A stretch of DNA of 64,000 nucleotides from Anadara kagoshimensis (GCA_021292105.1 CM037871.1:59852866-59916865); one strand, 5' to 3'. Counted from the stretch's first letter, positions 1 through 13,339 are shown. Program-made: numbers and translations. The notes: generated by a model not told the origin, from the letters alone.

Positions 1-2895
1 CAGATGAACGCATACCTTGAATTGTATCTGAAAGCTAATACCGTGTCAATAAAAATACACCTAAATGTCTAAATGATACAGATGGACGCATACCTTGAAT
101 TGTATCTGAAAGCTAATACCGTGTCAATAAAAATACACCTAAATGTCTAAATGATACAGATGGACGCATACCTTGAATTGTACCTGAAAGCTAATACCGT
201 GTCAATAAAAATACACCTAAATGTCTAAATGATACAGATGGACGCATACCTTGAATTGTATCTGAAAGCTAATACCGTGTCAATAAAAATACACCTAAAT
301 GTCTAAATGATACAGATGGACGCATACCTTGAATTGTACCTGAAAGCTAATAATACCGTGTCAATAAAAATACACCTAAATGTCTAAATGATACAGATGG
401 ACGCATACCTTGAATTGTATCTGAAAGCTAATACCGTGTCAATAAAAATACACCTAAATGTCTAAATGATACAGATGGGCGCATACCTTGAATTGTATCT
501 GAAAGCTAATACCGTGTCAATAAAAATACACCTAAATGTCTAAATGATACAGATGGACGCATACCTTGAATTGTATCTGAAAGCTAATACCGTGTCAATA
601 AAAATACACCTAAATGTCCAAATGATACAGATGGACGCATACCTTGAATTGTACCTGAAAGCTAATAATACCGTGTCAATAAAAATACACCTAAATGTCC
701 AAATGATACAGATGGGCGCATACCTTGAATTGTACCTGAAAGCTAATAATACCGTGTCAATAAAAATACACCTAAATGTCCAAATGATACAGATGAACGC
801 ATACCTTGAATTGTATCTGAAAGCTAATACCGTGTCAATAAAAATACACCTAAATGTCTAAATGATACAGATGGACGCATACCTTGAATTGTATCTGAAA
901 GCTAATACCGTGTCAATAAAAATACACCTAAATGTCTAAATGATACAGATGGACGCATACCTTGAATTGTACCTGAAAGCTAATACCGTGTCAATAAAAA
1001 TACACCTAAATGTCTAAATGATACAGATGGACGCATACCTTGAATTGTATCTGAAAGCTAATACCGTGTCAATAAAAATACACCTAAATGTCTAAATGAT
1101 ACAGATGGACGCATACCTTGAATTGTACCTGAAAGCTAATAATACCGTGTCAATAAAAATACACCTAAATGTCTAAATGATACAGATGGACGCATACCTT
1201 GAATTGTATCTGAAAGCTAATACCGTGTCAATAAAAATACACCTAAATGTCCAAATGATACAGATGGGCGCATACCTTGAATTGTATCTGAAAGCTAATA
1301 CCGTGTCAATAAAAATACACCTAAATGTCCAAATGATACAGATGGACGCATACCTTGAATTGTACCTGAAAGCTAATAATACCGTGTCAATAAAAATACA
1401 CCTAAATGTCCAAATGATACAGATGGGCGCATACCTTGAATTGTACCTGAAAGCTAATAATACCGTGTCAATAAAAATACACCTAAATGTCCAAATGATA
1501 CAGATGAACGCATACCTTGAATTGTATCTGAAAGCTAATACCGTGTCAATAAAAATACACCTAAATGTCTAAATGATACAGATGGGCGCATACCTTGAAT
1601 TGTATCTGAAAGCTAATACCGTGTCAATAAAAATACACCTAAATGTCTAAATGATACAGATGGACGCATACCTTGAATTGTATCTGAAAGCTAATACCGT
1701 GTCAATAAAAAATACACCTAAATGTCTAAATGATACAGATGGACGCATACCTTGAATTGTATCTGAAAGCTAATACCGTGTCAATAAAAATACACCTAAA
1801 TGTCTAAATGATACAGATGGGCGCATACCTTGAATTGTATCTGAAAGCTAATACCGTGTCAATAAAAATACACCTAAATGTCTAAATGATACAGATGGGC
1901 GCATACCTTGAATTGTATCTGAAAGCTAATACCGTGTCAATAAAAATACACCTAAATGTCTAAATGATACAGATGGACGCATACCTTGAATTGTACCTGA
2001 AAGCTAATACCGTGTCAATAAAAATACACCTAAATGTCCAAATGATACAGATGGACGCATACCTTGAATTGTACCTGAAAGCTAATAATACCGTGTCAAT
2101 AAAAATACACCTAAATGTCCAAATGATACAGATGGACGCATACCTTGAATTGTATCTGAAAGCTAATAATACCGTGTCAATAAAAATACACCTAAATGTC
2201 TAAATGATACAGATGGACGCATACCTTGAATTGTACCTGAAAGCTAATACCGTGTCAATAAAAATACACCTAAATGTCTAAATGATACAGATGGACGCAT
2301 ACCTTGAATTGTACCTGAAAGCTAATACCGTGTCAATAAAAATACACCTAAATGTCTAAATGATACAGATGGGCGCATACCTTGAATTGTATCTGAAAGC
2401 TAATACCGTGTCAATAAAAATACACCTAAATGTCCAAATGATACAGATGGACGCATACCTTGAATTGTACCTGAAAGCTAATACCGTGTCAATAAAAATA
2501 CACCTAAATGTCTAAATGATACAGATGGGCGCATACCTTGAATTGTATCTGAAAGCTAATACCGTGTCAATAAAAATACACCTAAATGTCCAAATGATAC
2601 AGATGGACGCATACCTTGAATTGTACCTGAAAGCTAATAATACCGTGTCAATAAAAATACACCTAAATGTCCAAATGATACAGATGGACGCATACCTTGA
2701 ATTGTATCTGAAAGCTAATACCGTGTCAATAAAAATACACCTAAATGTCCAAATGATACAGATGGACGCATACCTTGAATTGTATCTGAAAGCTAATACC
2801 GTGTCAATAAAAATACACCTAAATGTCTAAATGATACAGATGGGCGCATACCTTGAATTGTATCTGAAAGCTAATACCGTGTCAATAAAAATACA
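1..2895. repeat. 78-bp minisatellite array (about 37 copies, open at left edge)
   Basis: The stretch is a head-to-tail array of a 78-bp monomer beginning ATGATACAGATGGACGCATA; an 81-bp variant carries an extra AAT after GCTAAT. The array starts inside a monomer at base 1, so it continues to the left of the window, and it stops abruptly at about 2895 inside a monomer. Monomers are nearly identical. They differ at a few recurrent sites: GGACGC/GGGCGC/GAACGC, TATCTG/TACCTG, GTCTAA/GTCCAA, plus the 3-base indel. Because 78 and 81 are multiples of three, C-variant neighbours read through as a 26/27-residue peptide repeat, while every T-variant gives a stop. I treat these open frames as a by-product of the period. 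Confidence 0.97.
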
Positions 2896-4835
2896 AGCAT
2901 TTAAACGTTGTATGATTGCAGCAAAAATAAATGAACAAAATCATTCATGAACATTAACAAAACATTATGTTTTAAAAAAGGTAATGTTTGTATGCGAACA
3001 TAGATTAGTATGATTGTTTAAATATGTTGTAGCTGATGAGTAAATACTCCAAGATAAATATTGTAGAACATGTCATAATTAAACTATATGACCAAAGGTA
3101 TCAAGTAACATATGAAGAAAAATCAGTAATGACACTGTTAATACCATTCCCATTTTGTATGGTGCAAAAATGGTATTACATGTTATACAAGTTTTAATTT
3201 TACAGCAATAGACGGTCGTTTCGGAATACAATTCTTCATCAATAGTGCTTGGACCTAAATTATGAAACCATTTTTTTCCCCCAAGATGTTGAAAAGATAC
3301 ACAAAGGACCAAAACATATTTTACCAGATTCAGCTAAGGAAATACTTTGCATGGGAGTTTTCCTTAGTTTTTGAGGGATTTCAAATTTTAACTAGCAGCA
3401 AATGTGGACAATTTAGTTTATTTCTGACAATAACACACAATTATTGCCAACTGAGTTTGTGATATTTAATGATGAGATTGGGGACGTTTTGTAAGGTCTT
3501 AAACAATTCTGTTCTTTTAATGTTTTGGCTAGTGGGTTTACAGTCATAAATTAATGTATATCACCAAAAAAGCTCTTACCTCTTAAACAGATAGATATGC
3601 ATGTTTATGTTTGTGTTCAAAACACATAACCTTGTTAAAGGATCATGGAGAGAAGACTCCACATACAGCTATATATTTGGATGACTTTAAATCTCTAAAT
3701 TATCCTTTTGGAGATTATGTGAATGCCATCGTTCATACTGAGCTTAAAATAAAAAAAATAAGACTGATTCTTCGAGGTTTGCTTCATATTTAGACTTATA
3801 CCTCAGGCATGATGCCAACCAAAAGCTACATTTGAAAACTTTTTGACAAAAGTGGTCAACTTTTCGTTTCTATGCAACAATATACCTGCTTCTCCTGTTT
3901 ATGGTGTATTTATTTCACAATGAATATGTTACGGTAGAGCTTGTTCCCACTATGGGGAATTTTTACAACGAAGAAAGTTGATTACAAATATATTGTTGAC
4001 TCAGGGATATTGGAAGCCTGGGCTTATCAAGACCCTCAAAACGTTTTATGGCCGCCATTGTAATATTGTTGATAAGCATGGTATCTCTGTATCTAAAATT
4101 AACATGAACATATTTTACTTCCCATAGTTCCATTTCCCTTTCATCGTCAATTTTGATTTCATACGTGGCGGGTGTAGCTAGCTTAACAGTAGGCACATAC
4201 CCTTCCAGAGCACACGGTCTCACTTCCCTGGTGGAAGTTCACGTGTCTAACTTAATTTGTAAGTTTCAAAGCTTTTAATTTGCTTTGGAATTGTGATTTG
4301 AATATGGATTAGTATGTTTGTTTTTGATTTTTCAATTTTCTTGAAAGTAATCAAAATAACAAGGAATAAAGTAATTATGATTTATATTTGAGTGTAGTAA
4401 ACCATCTAGATTTGTTTGAAGACAAGGCTGTTGAATCGATATAAATAGAAATAAATGACAGTACTGTAGCATGTAAATATAGATAATTGTTCAACACAAA
4501 AATCAAATAATACAAGGTATATTATTACTTTACAGTATGTTACACCTCACTATATCAAGGTACAAGCTGGTATAAATATTGATATAGCAATCGTTAATCT
4601 ATTAATCGTGTCTCAATCTGCTTCACGTTAACTATCTCACTACGTAAGGACACTGCCGTGTTGTTACAGACTCAACACGTCACAATGTGCTCGTCTTCAA
4701 CACGTGGTCGATAACCTCGACACGTGGTCTATCTAAGATAAAGGACCATATCAAAAACTAACATACCACCCACTCCACGTCCAAATCACAATCCCCAAAA
4801 CAAACCAAAAACTGACAAATTACACCAACAGATAA
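2896..4835. other. AT-rich non-coding stretch with one dispersed repeat
   Basis: No coding exon is supported here; the open frames are short, unsupported and resemble nothing I know. Apart from the dispersed repeat at about 3872-4243 the sequence looks single copy within the window. Confidence 0.6.
3872..4243 (+). repeat. Dispersed repeat family A, copy 1
   Basis: This block shares long stretches with 37534-37738 (same strand; ATACCTGCTTCTCCTG, GGCTTATCAAG and CCCTCAAAACGTTTT are common to both) and with 19766-20020 in the opposite orientation (the segment around the phrase CTTCCACCAGGGAAGTGAGG). The 86-codon minus-strand open frame across it is part of the repeat, not a host gene. I see no transposase, LTR or tRNA-like head, so its class is unknown. 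Confidence 0.7.
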
Positions 4836-5000
4836 GCGAGGCCGGGGGATACAGATGGGAAATACCTTCAATCTTACCAGCCACGTTGATGCGAGGCCTG
4901 GGGATACAGAAGGGAAATACCTTCCATCTTACCAGCCACGTTGATGCGAGGCCGGGGGATACAGAAGGGAAATACCTTCCATGTCACCAGCCACGTTGAT
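4836..5000. repeat. 55-bp tandem repeat, three copies
   Basis: Three consecutive 55-bp units start at 4836, 4891 and 4946 with GCGAGGCC and end with CCACGTTGAT. Differences between units are a handful of substitutions. Part of the unit (GATACAGATGGGaaATACCTT) resembles the start of the 78-bp monomer at 1-2895. Confidence 0.9.
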
Positions 5001-7072
5001 TTATAACTCCTTGTCCTCACAAATAATTCCAACCCCAGGAACAAATCTTATTGGTTACTGTGCGTTTAAGGCACCTATCGTTGTTAATAAGTTGGACACG
5101 AAGGATTATGCTATTTGATACCATATTGACATCTCATTCGATTCCAAGGTTTGCAACTATTTGTTCCCATATGTGTTGTCCTTACTCTGGTTCATTAGGT
5201 TTGTTGTATACTTGCCTTGAATTTTCGGTTATTGCCAAACCATCAAAACTATCATTTCGTTATAAAACTGCTGAAACCCCTTACAGCTCACAAAGGTGTA
5301 TCCAAGTTTTGTTCACTGTTAGTCAGTACATTATGTGCTTAACACATGTAACATCGCCATTTTAATATTGTAACAAATGTTTTGTTCATTAGTATTTTTT
5401 GTTAACAAATTAATGTGGCTACACCTTTTTGAATTAATTGTTAAGATTTTTGTGTATTTAATTTCATCAATACTGCAAAGTAACTTCCTCTTTATACTAA
5501 TCCTATTATGGTAGTACTAGACATAATTTTTTCGCTAAGAGAATCTATAATTTGATCCAGTTGCTTTCCAATCCAACTGGTCCGAATGGATTTTTCAAGT
5601 CTTGGTTCACAATTTAAAGATTAGAAATATCATTTACAAAATAAATACGTTACAAATTACTTTTATTAATTAATCAGATACAATATTACAAATAATTTCA
5701 TCATTTATGTATGACAAGAAATATATAATGCTTATATAATATACACAAATGACATCATACAAAAATATAAGCATTAGTTAGAACATATAAAATACAACTA
5801 TATGTACTTATTTCGCCATAGGTTCCCAAATATACCTTGTAACACTATAGGGTCCTTTATGTAAAACAAACAAGTCCCTCTGAAGGTACAGTATAGGTAT
5901 ATCAAAAGTTTAACACAAAACTAATGAATAAATGTGAAATCGGCAGTTCACCTAGGCCACTAGATCCTTAAAAGTTCCATTAAGAAATCCTTAAATACCC
6001 TTTAAGATGTCCTTAAAGAGAACATATAGATCCTTAGGTGTCCTTAAAAGGTCTTAAAAAGAACTATAATATCCTTAAAGATGGTAGTGCTTTAAGGGGG
6101 CTTTTATAGGCCTTTAAAGAAAGCTTTAAGGATTCCAGGATCCTTAAATTGCCTGAAATGGAGGGGGGGGGGGTGTAAATCTTGTGCTGTAAGCTGTATT
6201 TTCAAAGCTATTCAACAGCTGCTATCAATTTCTTGGTAGCTTTTTACCCACTATATATAGTTAGACATCCATATCGTGACCTATCAGACGCCCAGCTTCC
6301 AATGTTTTTTCATGCTCCGTGTTAAAATTTGACCATTCTGTACTTTATATAACAATATAAAGGTTCCCTCCTCATAATAAAATTCATTGGAAGAAAACAT
6401 TAATAATTACTATGCTTATATACATGTAAATATACATTACATATTACAAATAGTAAAATGACACAACTTACATGTAACTTTGGTGGGATTTTATTTAGGT
6501 TTAAAAATATGTCAAGATCAATCAATGGACAATCCTACATTTTATCAACATTTCTCCAAAATCGCCAGGCTAGGTGGTTACATTATTCAATTACTTTGTT
6601 TAAAACATTATTTAATAACTTGTTTGAACATTTCCCGCCACGCCTAAAAAACAGAATGTGTGAGGAGGGATCAAAACTCTGTTCGAAAGAAATGTGATAT
6701 GTTTTACCTATATGTTCACAGACTCCTTTAACGGAAACACATTAAAGTCATGAATTTATCTATTTAAATTGTAGTGAAATTTTGAAAATTTTAGTTAATT
6801 AATGCTGAGTGTTCTATGGTGAGTAAAATCATTAAAACTATGGAGAAAATCCATTGATATGGGCTTAGTATTTGTCTCCCAAACCACACCATTAGGGATA
6901 CAAATCAACACTGTTACAATTAAAATCCCTCGGTTTTTTTTTCTTTTGAGCTGAATTCTTGGTATAAAATGTAGGACTGTAAAATGAAAACTATGCAAGT
7001 GCTCAAGCAACTTTTGACATTTATACAGAATGTCTGTATACCTGGTATTTAAAGATCATTTATTTTCAGTTC
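5001..7072. other. Non-coding stretch with CCTTAAA-rich low complexity
   Basis: No exon is supported. Between about 5965 and 6150 the heptamer CCTTAAA or its complement recurs many times in degenerate form, followed by a run of G at about 6162-6172. The segment at about 6190-6335 resembles the inverted-repeat element at 37751-37956 (internal text similar to CAGCTGCTATC and CTTGGTAGC). Confidence 0.5.
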
Positions 7073-9660
7073 GCCTACATGTTCTCTAGGGTTGTCCTTT
7101 TCAGCTTGGTTTGACTGTAATGTTGTAGAAACTGTTTGCCTACATGTTCTCTAGGGTTGTCCTTTTGAGACTGGTTTGACTGTAATGATGTATAGACTGT
7201 TTGCCTACATGTTCTCTAGGGTTGTCCTTTTGAGACTGGTTTGACTGTAATGATGTATAGACTGTTTGCCTACATGTTCTCTAGGGTTGTCCTTTTGAGA
7301 CTGGTTTGACTGTAATGTTGTATAGACTGTTTGCCTACATGTTCTCTAGGGTAGTCCTTTTGAGACTGGTTGGACTGTAATGTTGTATAGACTGTTTGCC
7401 TACATGTTCTCTAGGGTTGTCCTTTCAGACTGGTTTGACTGTAATGTTGTATAGACGGTTTGTCTACATGTTCTCTAGGGTTGGCCCTTTCAGACTGGTT
7501 TAACTGTAATGTTGTATAGACGGTTTGTCTACATGTTCTCTAGGGTTGTCCTTTGGAACTGGTTTGACTGTAATGTTGTATAGACTGTTTGCCTACATGT
7601 TCTCTAGAGTTGTCCTTTTGAGACTGGTTTGACTGTAATGTTGTGTAGACTGTTTGCCTACATGTTCTCTAGGGTTGTCCTTTTGAGACTGGTTTGACTG
7701 TAATGTTGTGTAGACTGTTTGCCTACATGTTCTCTAGGGTTGTATTTTTGAGACTGGTTTGACTGTAATGTTGTATAGACTGTTTGCCTACATGTTCTCT
7801 AGGGTTGGCCCTTTCAGACTGGTTTGACTGTAATGTTGTGTAGACTGTTTGCCTACATGTTCTCTAGGGTTGTCCTTTGGGACTGGTTTGACTGTAATGT
7901 TGTATAGACTGTTTGCCTACATGTTCTCTAGGGTTGTCCTTTCAGACTGGTTTGACTGTAATGTTGTATAGACGGTTTGTCTACATGTTCTCTAGGGTTG
8001 GCCCTTTCAGACTGGTTTAACTGTAATGTTGTATAGACGGTTTGTCTACATGTTCTCTAGGGTTGTCCTTTTGAGACTGGTTTGACTGTAATGTTGTAAA
8101 GACTGTTTGCCTACATGTTCTCTAGGGTTGTCCTTTTGAGACTGGTTTGACTGTAATGTTGTGTGGACTGTTTGCCTACATGTTCTCTAGGGTTGTCCTT
8201 TTGAGACTGGTTTGACTGTAATGATGTATAGACTGTTTGCCTACATGTTCTCTAGGGTTGTCCTTTTGAGACTGGTTTGACTGTAATGTTGTATAGACTG
8301 TTTGCCTACATGTTCTCTAGGGTTGTATTTTTGAGACTGGTTTGACTGTAATGTTGTATAGACTGTTTGCCTACATGTTCTCTAGGGTTGTCCTTTTGAG
8401 ACTGGTTTGACTGTAATGTTGTATAGACTGTTTGCCTACATGTTCTCTAGGGTTGGCCTTTTCAGACTGGTTTGACTGTAATGTTGTATAGACTGTTTGC
8501 CTACATGTTCTCTAGGGTTGGCCTTTTCAGACTGGTTTAACTGTAATGTTGTATAGACGGTTTTTCTACATGTTCTCTGGGGTTGTCCTTTGGGACTGGT
8601 TTGACTGTAATGTTGTATAGACTGTTTGCCTACAAGTTCTCTAGGGTTGGCCTTTTTAGACTGGTTTGACTGTAATGATGTATAGACTGTTTGCCTACAT
8701 GTTCTCTAGGGTTGTCCTTTTGAGACTGGTTTGACTGTAATGTTGTATAGACTGTTTGCCTACATGTTCTCTAGGGTTTGCCCTTTCAGACTGGTTTGAC
8801 TGTAATGTTGTATAGACTGTTTACCTACATGTTCTCTAGGGTTGTCCTTTTCAGACTGGTTTGACTGTAATGTTGTATGGACTGTTTGCCTACATGTTCT
8901 CTAGGGTTGTCCTTTTGAGACTGGTTTGACTGTAATGTTGTATAGACTGTTTACCTACATGTTCTCTAGAGTTGTCCTTTTCAGACTGGTTTGACTGTAA
9001 TGTTGTATAGACTGTTTGCCTACATGTTCTCTAGGGATGTCCTTTTGAGACTGGTTTGACTGTAATGTTGTATGGACTGTTTGCCTACATGTTCTCTAGG
9101 GTTGTCCTTTTGAGACTGGTTTGACTGTAATGTTGTATAGACTGTTTACCTACATGTTCTCTAGGGTTGTCCTTTTGAGACTGGTTTGACTGTAATGATG
9201 TATAGACTGTTTGCCTACATGTTCTCTAGGGTTGGCCCTTTCAGACTGGTTTGACTGTAATGTTGTATAGACTGTTTGCCTACATGTTCTCTAGGGTTTG
9301 CCCTTTCAGACTGGTTTGACTGTAATGTTGTATAGACTGTTTACCTACATGTTCTCTAGGGTTGTCCTTTTCAGACTGGTTTGACTGTAATGTTGTATGG
9401 ACTGTTTGCCTACATGTTCTCTAGGGTTGTCCTTTTCAGACTGGTTTGACTGTAATGTTGTATAGACTGTTTACCTACATGTTCTCTAGGGTTGTCCTTT
9501 TGAGACTGGTTGGACTGTAATGATGTATAGACTGTTTGCCTACATGTTCTCTAGGGTTGTCTTTTCAGACTGGTTTGACTGTAATGTTGTATAGACTGTT
9601 TGCCTACATGTTCTCTAGGGTTGTCCTTTTCAGACTGGTTTGACTGTAATGTTGTATAGA
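7073..9660. repeat. 65-bp satellite array, about 40 copies
   Basis: The array repeats a 65-bp monomer starting GCCTACATGTTCTCTAGGGT and ending ATAGACTGTTT. Variation is clustered at CCTTTTGAGA/CCTTTCAGA/CCTTTGGGA and at TATAGAC/TATGGAC/TGTAGAC. The monomer includes ACTGGTTTGACTGTAATG, which closely matches the terminus of the TACAGTC inverted-repeat element found at 10226, 50264, 55559 and 63383. There is no useful open frame. Confidence 0.97.
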
Positions 9661-10225
9661 ATGTGTCAGGTATAGGTTGACCTTGTATATGGCTTAACTT
9701 TATATACCATAACTTAATGTTGACCATGTCATATTCTCATTCCTAAAATGACAATTACATATAAAACATAGTTTAAATGAGATTACTGTGGATAGATGGA
9801 AACACATAGAAAATTGGTAAGACTGGCTAGCTGATCTTGAAAATATGGTTTAAAAGGTAAACTTTAAGGTATGTTGTTAAATTCTTTTAAAAGTTTACTA
9901 TAGATGAGTATAAGGATTTTACAGTGCTATGTAAAGTATAACATGTTAGACAACAAGTTAAACAGGTATGTAGAGCAAAGTGTATACAGTCAAACCTGTC
10001 TATAAAAGCCACCCCAGGGAACCACATACAAAACGAGCACTCTACTAACTGAGCTACTACTGTAATGATATGTCTCATAAGACAGTTAATATTTAAACTC
10101 AAAGTTGCTTAACAACTAACAGGAAATAAACCACTGTAAAGATACAATAATGACCTGTCCGATTGACCTCTAATTTAAATAATTATTATGAATCAGTTCA
10201 TTTGTGTATGGGGAACACCGATGTT
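9661..10225. other. Short spacer with element fragments
   Basis: At 9985-10023 there is a one-ended copy of the TACAGTC inverted-repeat element, immediately followed by a tRNA-like head in reverse (10023-10064: reverse complement of TAGCTCAGTTAGTAGAGTGC). At about 10150-10200 there is a fragment related to the element at 13340-13575 (GACCTGTCCGATTGACCT). Nothing coding is visible. Confidence 0.55.
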
Positions 10226-10966
10226 TACAGTCAAACTTGCCCATATAATAAAGGCCACCCAAGGGAAACAGTGAAAGTGGCCTCTATATACAGGCTCAAA
10301 TATGAATAAAGCCACCCAAGGGAAACAGTGAAAGTGGCCTTTATATACAGGCTCAAATATGAATAAAGCCACCCAAGGGAAACAGTGAAAGTGGCCTTTA
10401 TATACAGGCTCAAATATGAATAAAGCCACCCAAGGGAAACAGTGAAAGTGGCCTCTATATACAGGCTCAAATATGAATAAAGGCCACCCAAGGGAAACAG
10501 TGAAAGTGGCCTTTATATACAGGCTCAAATATGAATAAAGGCCACCCAAGGGAAACAGTGAAAGTGGCCTCTATATACAGGCTCAAATATGAATAAAGGC
10601 CACCCAAGGGAAACAGTAAAAGTGGCCTCTATATACAGGCTCAAATATGAATAAAGCCACCTAAGGGAAACAGTAAAAGTGGCCTCTATATACAGGCTCA
10701 AATATGAATAAAGCCACCCAAAAACAGTGAAAGTGGCCTCTATATACAGGCTCAAATATGAATAAAGGCCACCCAAGGGAAACAGTAAAAGTGGCCTCTA
10801 TATACAGGCTCAAATATGAATAAAGGCCACCCAAGGGAAACAGTAAAAGTGGCCTCTATATACAGGCTCAAATATGAATAAAGCCACCCAAGGGAAACAG
10901 TAAAAGTGGCCTTTAAAAACAGGTGGCCTTTATATAGAAATGGCCATTAAGGCAGGTTGGACTGTA
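10226..10966. mobile_element. TACAGTC inverted-repeat element (MITE) with 12-fold internal tandem expansion
   Basis: The element begins TACAGTCAAACTTGCC and ends GGCAGGTTGGACTGTA, which are imperfect terminal inverted repeats. Unexpanded relatives are 165-184 bp (50264-50447, 55559-55723, 63383-63564). Here a 57-58-bp internal unit, starting GCCACCCAAGGGAAACAG and ending ATGAATAAA, is repeated about 12 times and brings the length to 741 bp. The TA dinucleotides at the ends and the CAGTC start suggest a Tc1/mariner-type non-autonomous element (inference). The overlapping minus-strand open frames are repeat translations, not genes. Confidence 0.85.
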
Positions 10967-13339
10967 ATAACAAAGGCTACAGATTCCTGAACACAGTTGT
11001 ATGTTACATATCATGTGAGGACAAAAAAAACTTGTTACTATATATAATGGTTACACAATGGAAGATTTGAATGAGAATGTTGAGGCATTAATATTTACAA
11101 AACATAGGAAAATAGAATACAAATGTAAACTAGAACTGTCTCTTGAGAGCCAAATACCCCTCTCCCCAAAACTGACCTTGATCTTTAAGTTATGCACATA
11201 AATTTATTATGGGACACATCACCGCATGTTGGTTTACATTTGTGTCAAATTTGATCAAAATCCATCCATTGACATGGAAGATATGGAGCAGACACAATAT
11301 TGGGACCGACAATCAGAAGAACACAGATGGACGTGGTGATTCCTATAAACCCTCCTAAACTTTGTTTGCTGGGGTATAATAATGTGAAGGTTGTAGAATA
11401 AACTGACATGTTACTATAGCAACAAAAGCAGAAAATGTCTACAGAAGAATGGTAATGTGGTAACTAACAGAATGGCATGTTAGTACTGTCAGAAGTTTCC
11501 TCAGAACAAATGTCAAGTACCTATTAAAAATAAGCGTAAGCAAAACAAATATGTTACCATGGTAAACAGTAAACAAGAATGAACCCTTGATAACATCAAC
11601 CATTACACAGAAATGTGCAAGAAAAACTTAAGGTCATAGGTTCTAGACCACAAAGGCTAGTCTAGACTGGGTGATATTGTCTGCTGCAATTACTTCAAAC
11701 ATAGCAATTATTTTGAATTCAAGTCAATTCGCCCCTAGGTAAATAAATTTGCCCCCACTTTCAAAAAATTCGCCTGGTGAATTTACCATGGGGCGAATTG
11801 ACCAGATACTTTATTTTTCATATTGCTTCAGTCAAACAAGCCTCAAGAAACTGGTACTGGCATACTAAAAGAATTTGTCATTCATCAAAGAATCCTGGTA
11901 ATCTAAGTTGCTATGCAACACTTCTTAGTCTACCCACAGAATTGGTTAACCAATGTAATAAAGTTAGGCTGAATTGAAATATAACTATACCGTGGAGCTT
12001 GTGAAAAGCAAAGCTGAGTTGCAAACCTTGGAAACAGATTATTGGAAATCTGTCTGATTGAGATTGAATTGCTATTAATATCATTAAATGCTGTATGTAC
12101 AAATAGGCTGTGTAAATTGAAAACCTGGTTGAATGGAACCAAATGTTTTAATCAAAAGGTATTCTGTTTATTAAGGTTCAACTGTATAATAAAGGTATAA
12201 ATTTCAATGAAAATTATATGGTGCAGGTGGGAGGGAGGGGAAGACTTATAATGATCAATACAATATTAACTCAACAGGTGTTTAGAAAATCAGGTAAGAG
12301 TTCCTTTTGTACATCCCACCTATTAAATTCAATGTAAAATTTTTGAAAAATTATTTTTCACAGAAATGTTCAAAATTGCTTGATTCTGTCATTTTAAGGG
12401 TTTTTCAGTCAAAATTAAAATTTTAGTGGAGGGTACAAATGGAACTCTTTCCGAAAATCATTTTGCTTATATAATACATACAATCAGTTGTAAGGACAAT
12501 TTCTCATGATTTATGGCTAAAGCCATTTAAACTTACAAAAATTATAAATCAGCTTAGCTGCACAAGCACAAAACTTTGACAAAAGTTTAGACAACCAATT
12601 CAGAATTTGAAGTTGAACAAAAAACTTGACACACCACCATTTGTTTCAAAATCTTTCAATTATTAGAATACATTGGATCAAGACCATGCCTCAAAGTTAA
12701 TTGAATTACTTCAATATTGCAAAACACTGAAATTGTAAATTCATTATAACCTGTTAAAAAGGATTTTTTTAATATGCAATTAACACATGGACTTGGTTTA
12801 ACCCTTTCAAACATAAAGACAAAATATTGGTTCCAAGCAATATACATCTATGGACTCTTGATGAGGCAGACATAAGGATTTACCAACCTCAAAAATACTA
12901 CATTCCTCGAAGCCAATCAGAAAAGGGCAAAATCATTGGCCATATAATAATGTTAAATATCTGTTCCAAACAATGTTATTTAAAAGTTATACAACACAGA
13001 CAAGACTGAGCTAGCTTATAGCTTATTTAATGTTTAAAATAGCACACATTAGGGAAGACTATAAACACAATTAACTGTCAAGTTATCATTTAAACAGAAA
13101 AAACATGGAAGGCTTTGCAAAAATAATGTATAAAATATAAATAACATAAAAAATAATCTGGAATTCTAACTAAATAAATGTGTTAGCTAATAATGGTAAA
13201 ATATTGCACATTAACTTTTACTTCATTAATTAATATAAACACTAATTGAAATAGTTACTAACAAAATATATAGTTCTATAGTTTAATGTAAAAAACAATA
13301 AACCAAAATGTATAATAACAGCTATATTATTAGTATTGA
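10967..13339. other. Non-coding stretch with small fold-back element
   Basis: No exon is supported. About 11123-11380 resembles the repeat at 18720-18951 (ATCCATYSATT with a CCTCC run and a GGGGTATAATAA end). An imperfect inverted repeat of GTCAATTCGCCCC lies at 11723-11802. The remainder is AT-rich and featureless. Confidence 0.5.
11723..11802. repeat. Small imperfect fold-back repeat
   Basis: The left arm GTCAATTCGCCCCTAGGTAA pairs with the right arm, whose reverse complement reads GTCAATTCGCCCCATGGTAA. The total length is about 80 bp, typical of a tiny inverted-repeat element. Confidence 0.6.

Noticed and set aside
544-2830. Long open frames encoding a 26-residue peptide repeat
   Set aside because: They follow from the 78/81-bp period; neighbouring monomers carry in-frame stops and there is no start context or splice structure.
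3963-4223. Minus-strand 86-codon frame starting MRPCALEGY
   Set aside because: It lies wholly in dispersed repeat family A and is not conserved in the other two copies.
10193-10776. Minus-strand frames of 83-118 codons with repeated YSYLSLYI-like text
   Set aside because: They are translations of the expanded MITE core in several frames at once.
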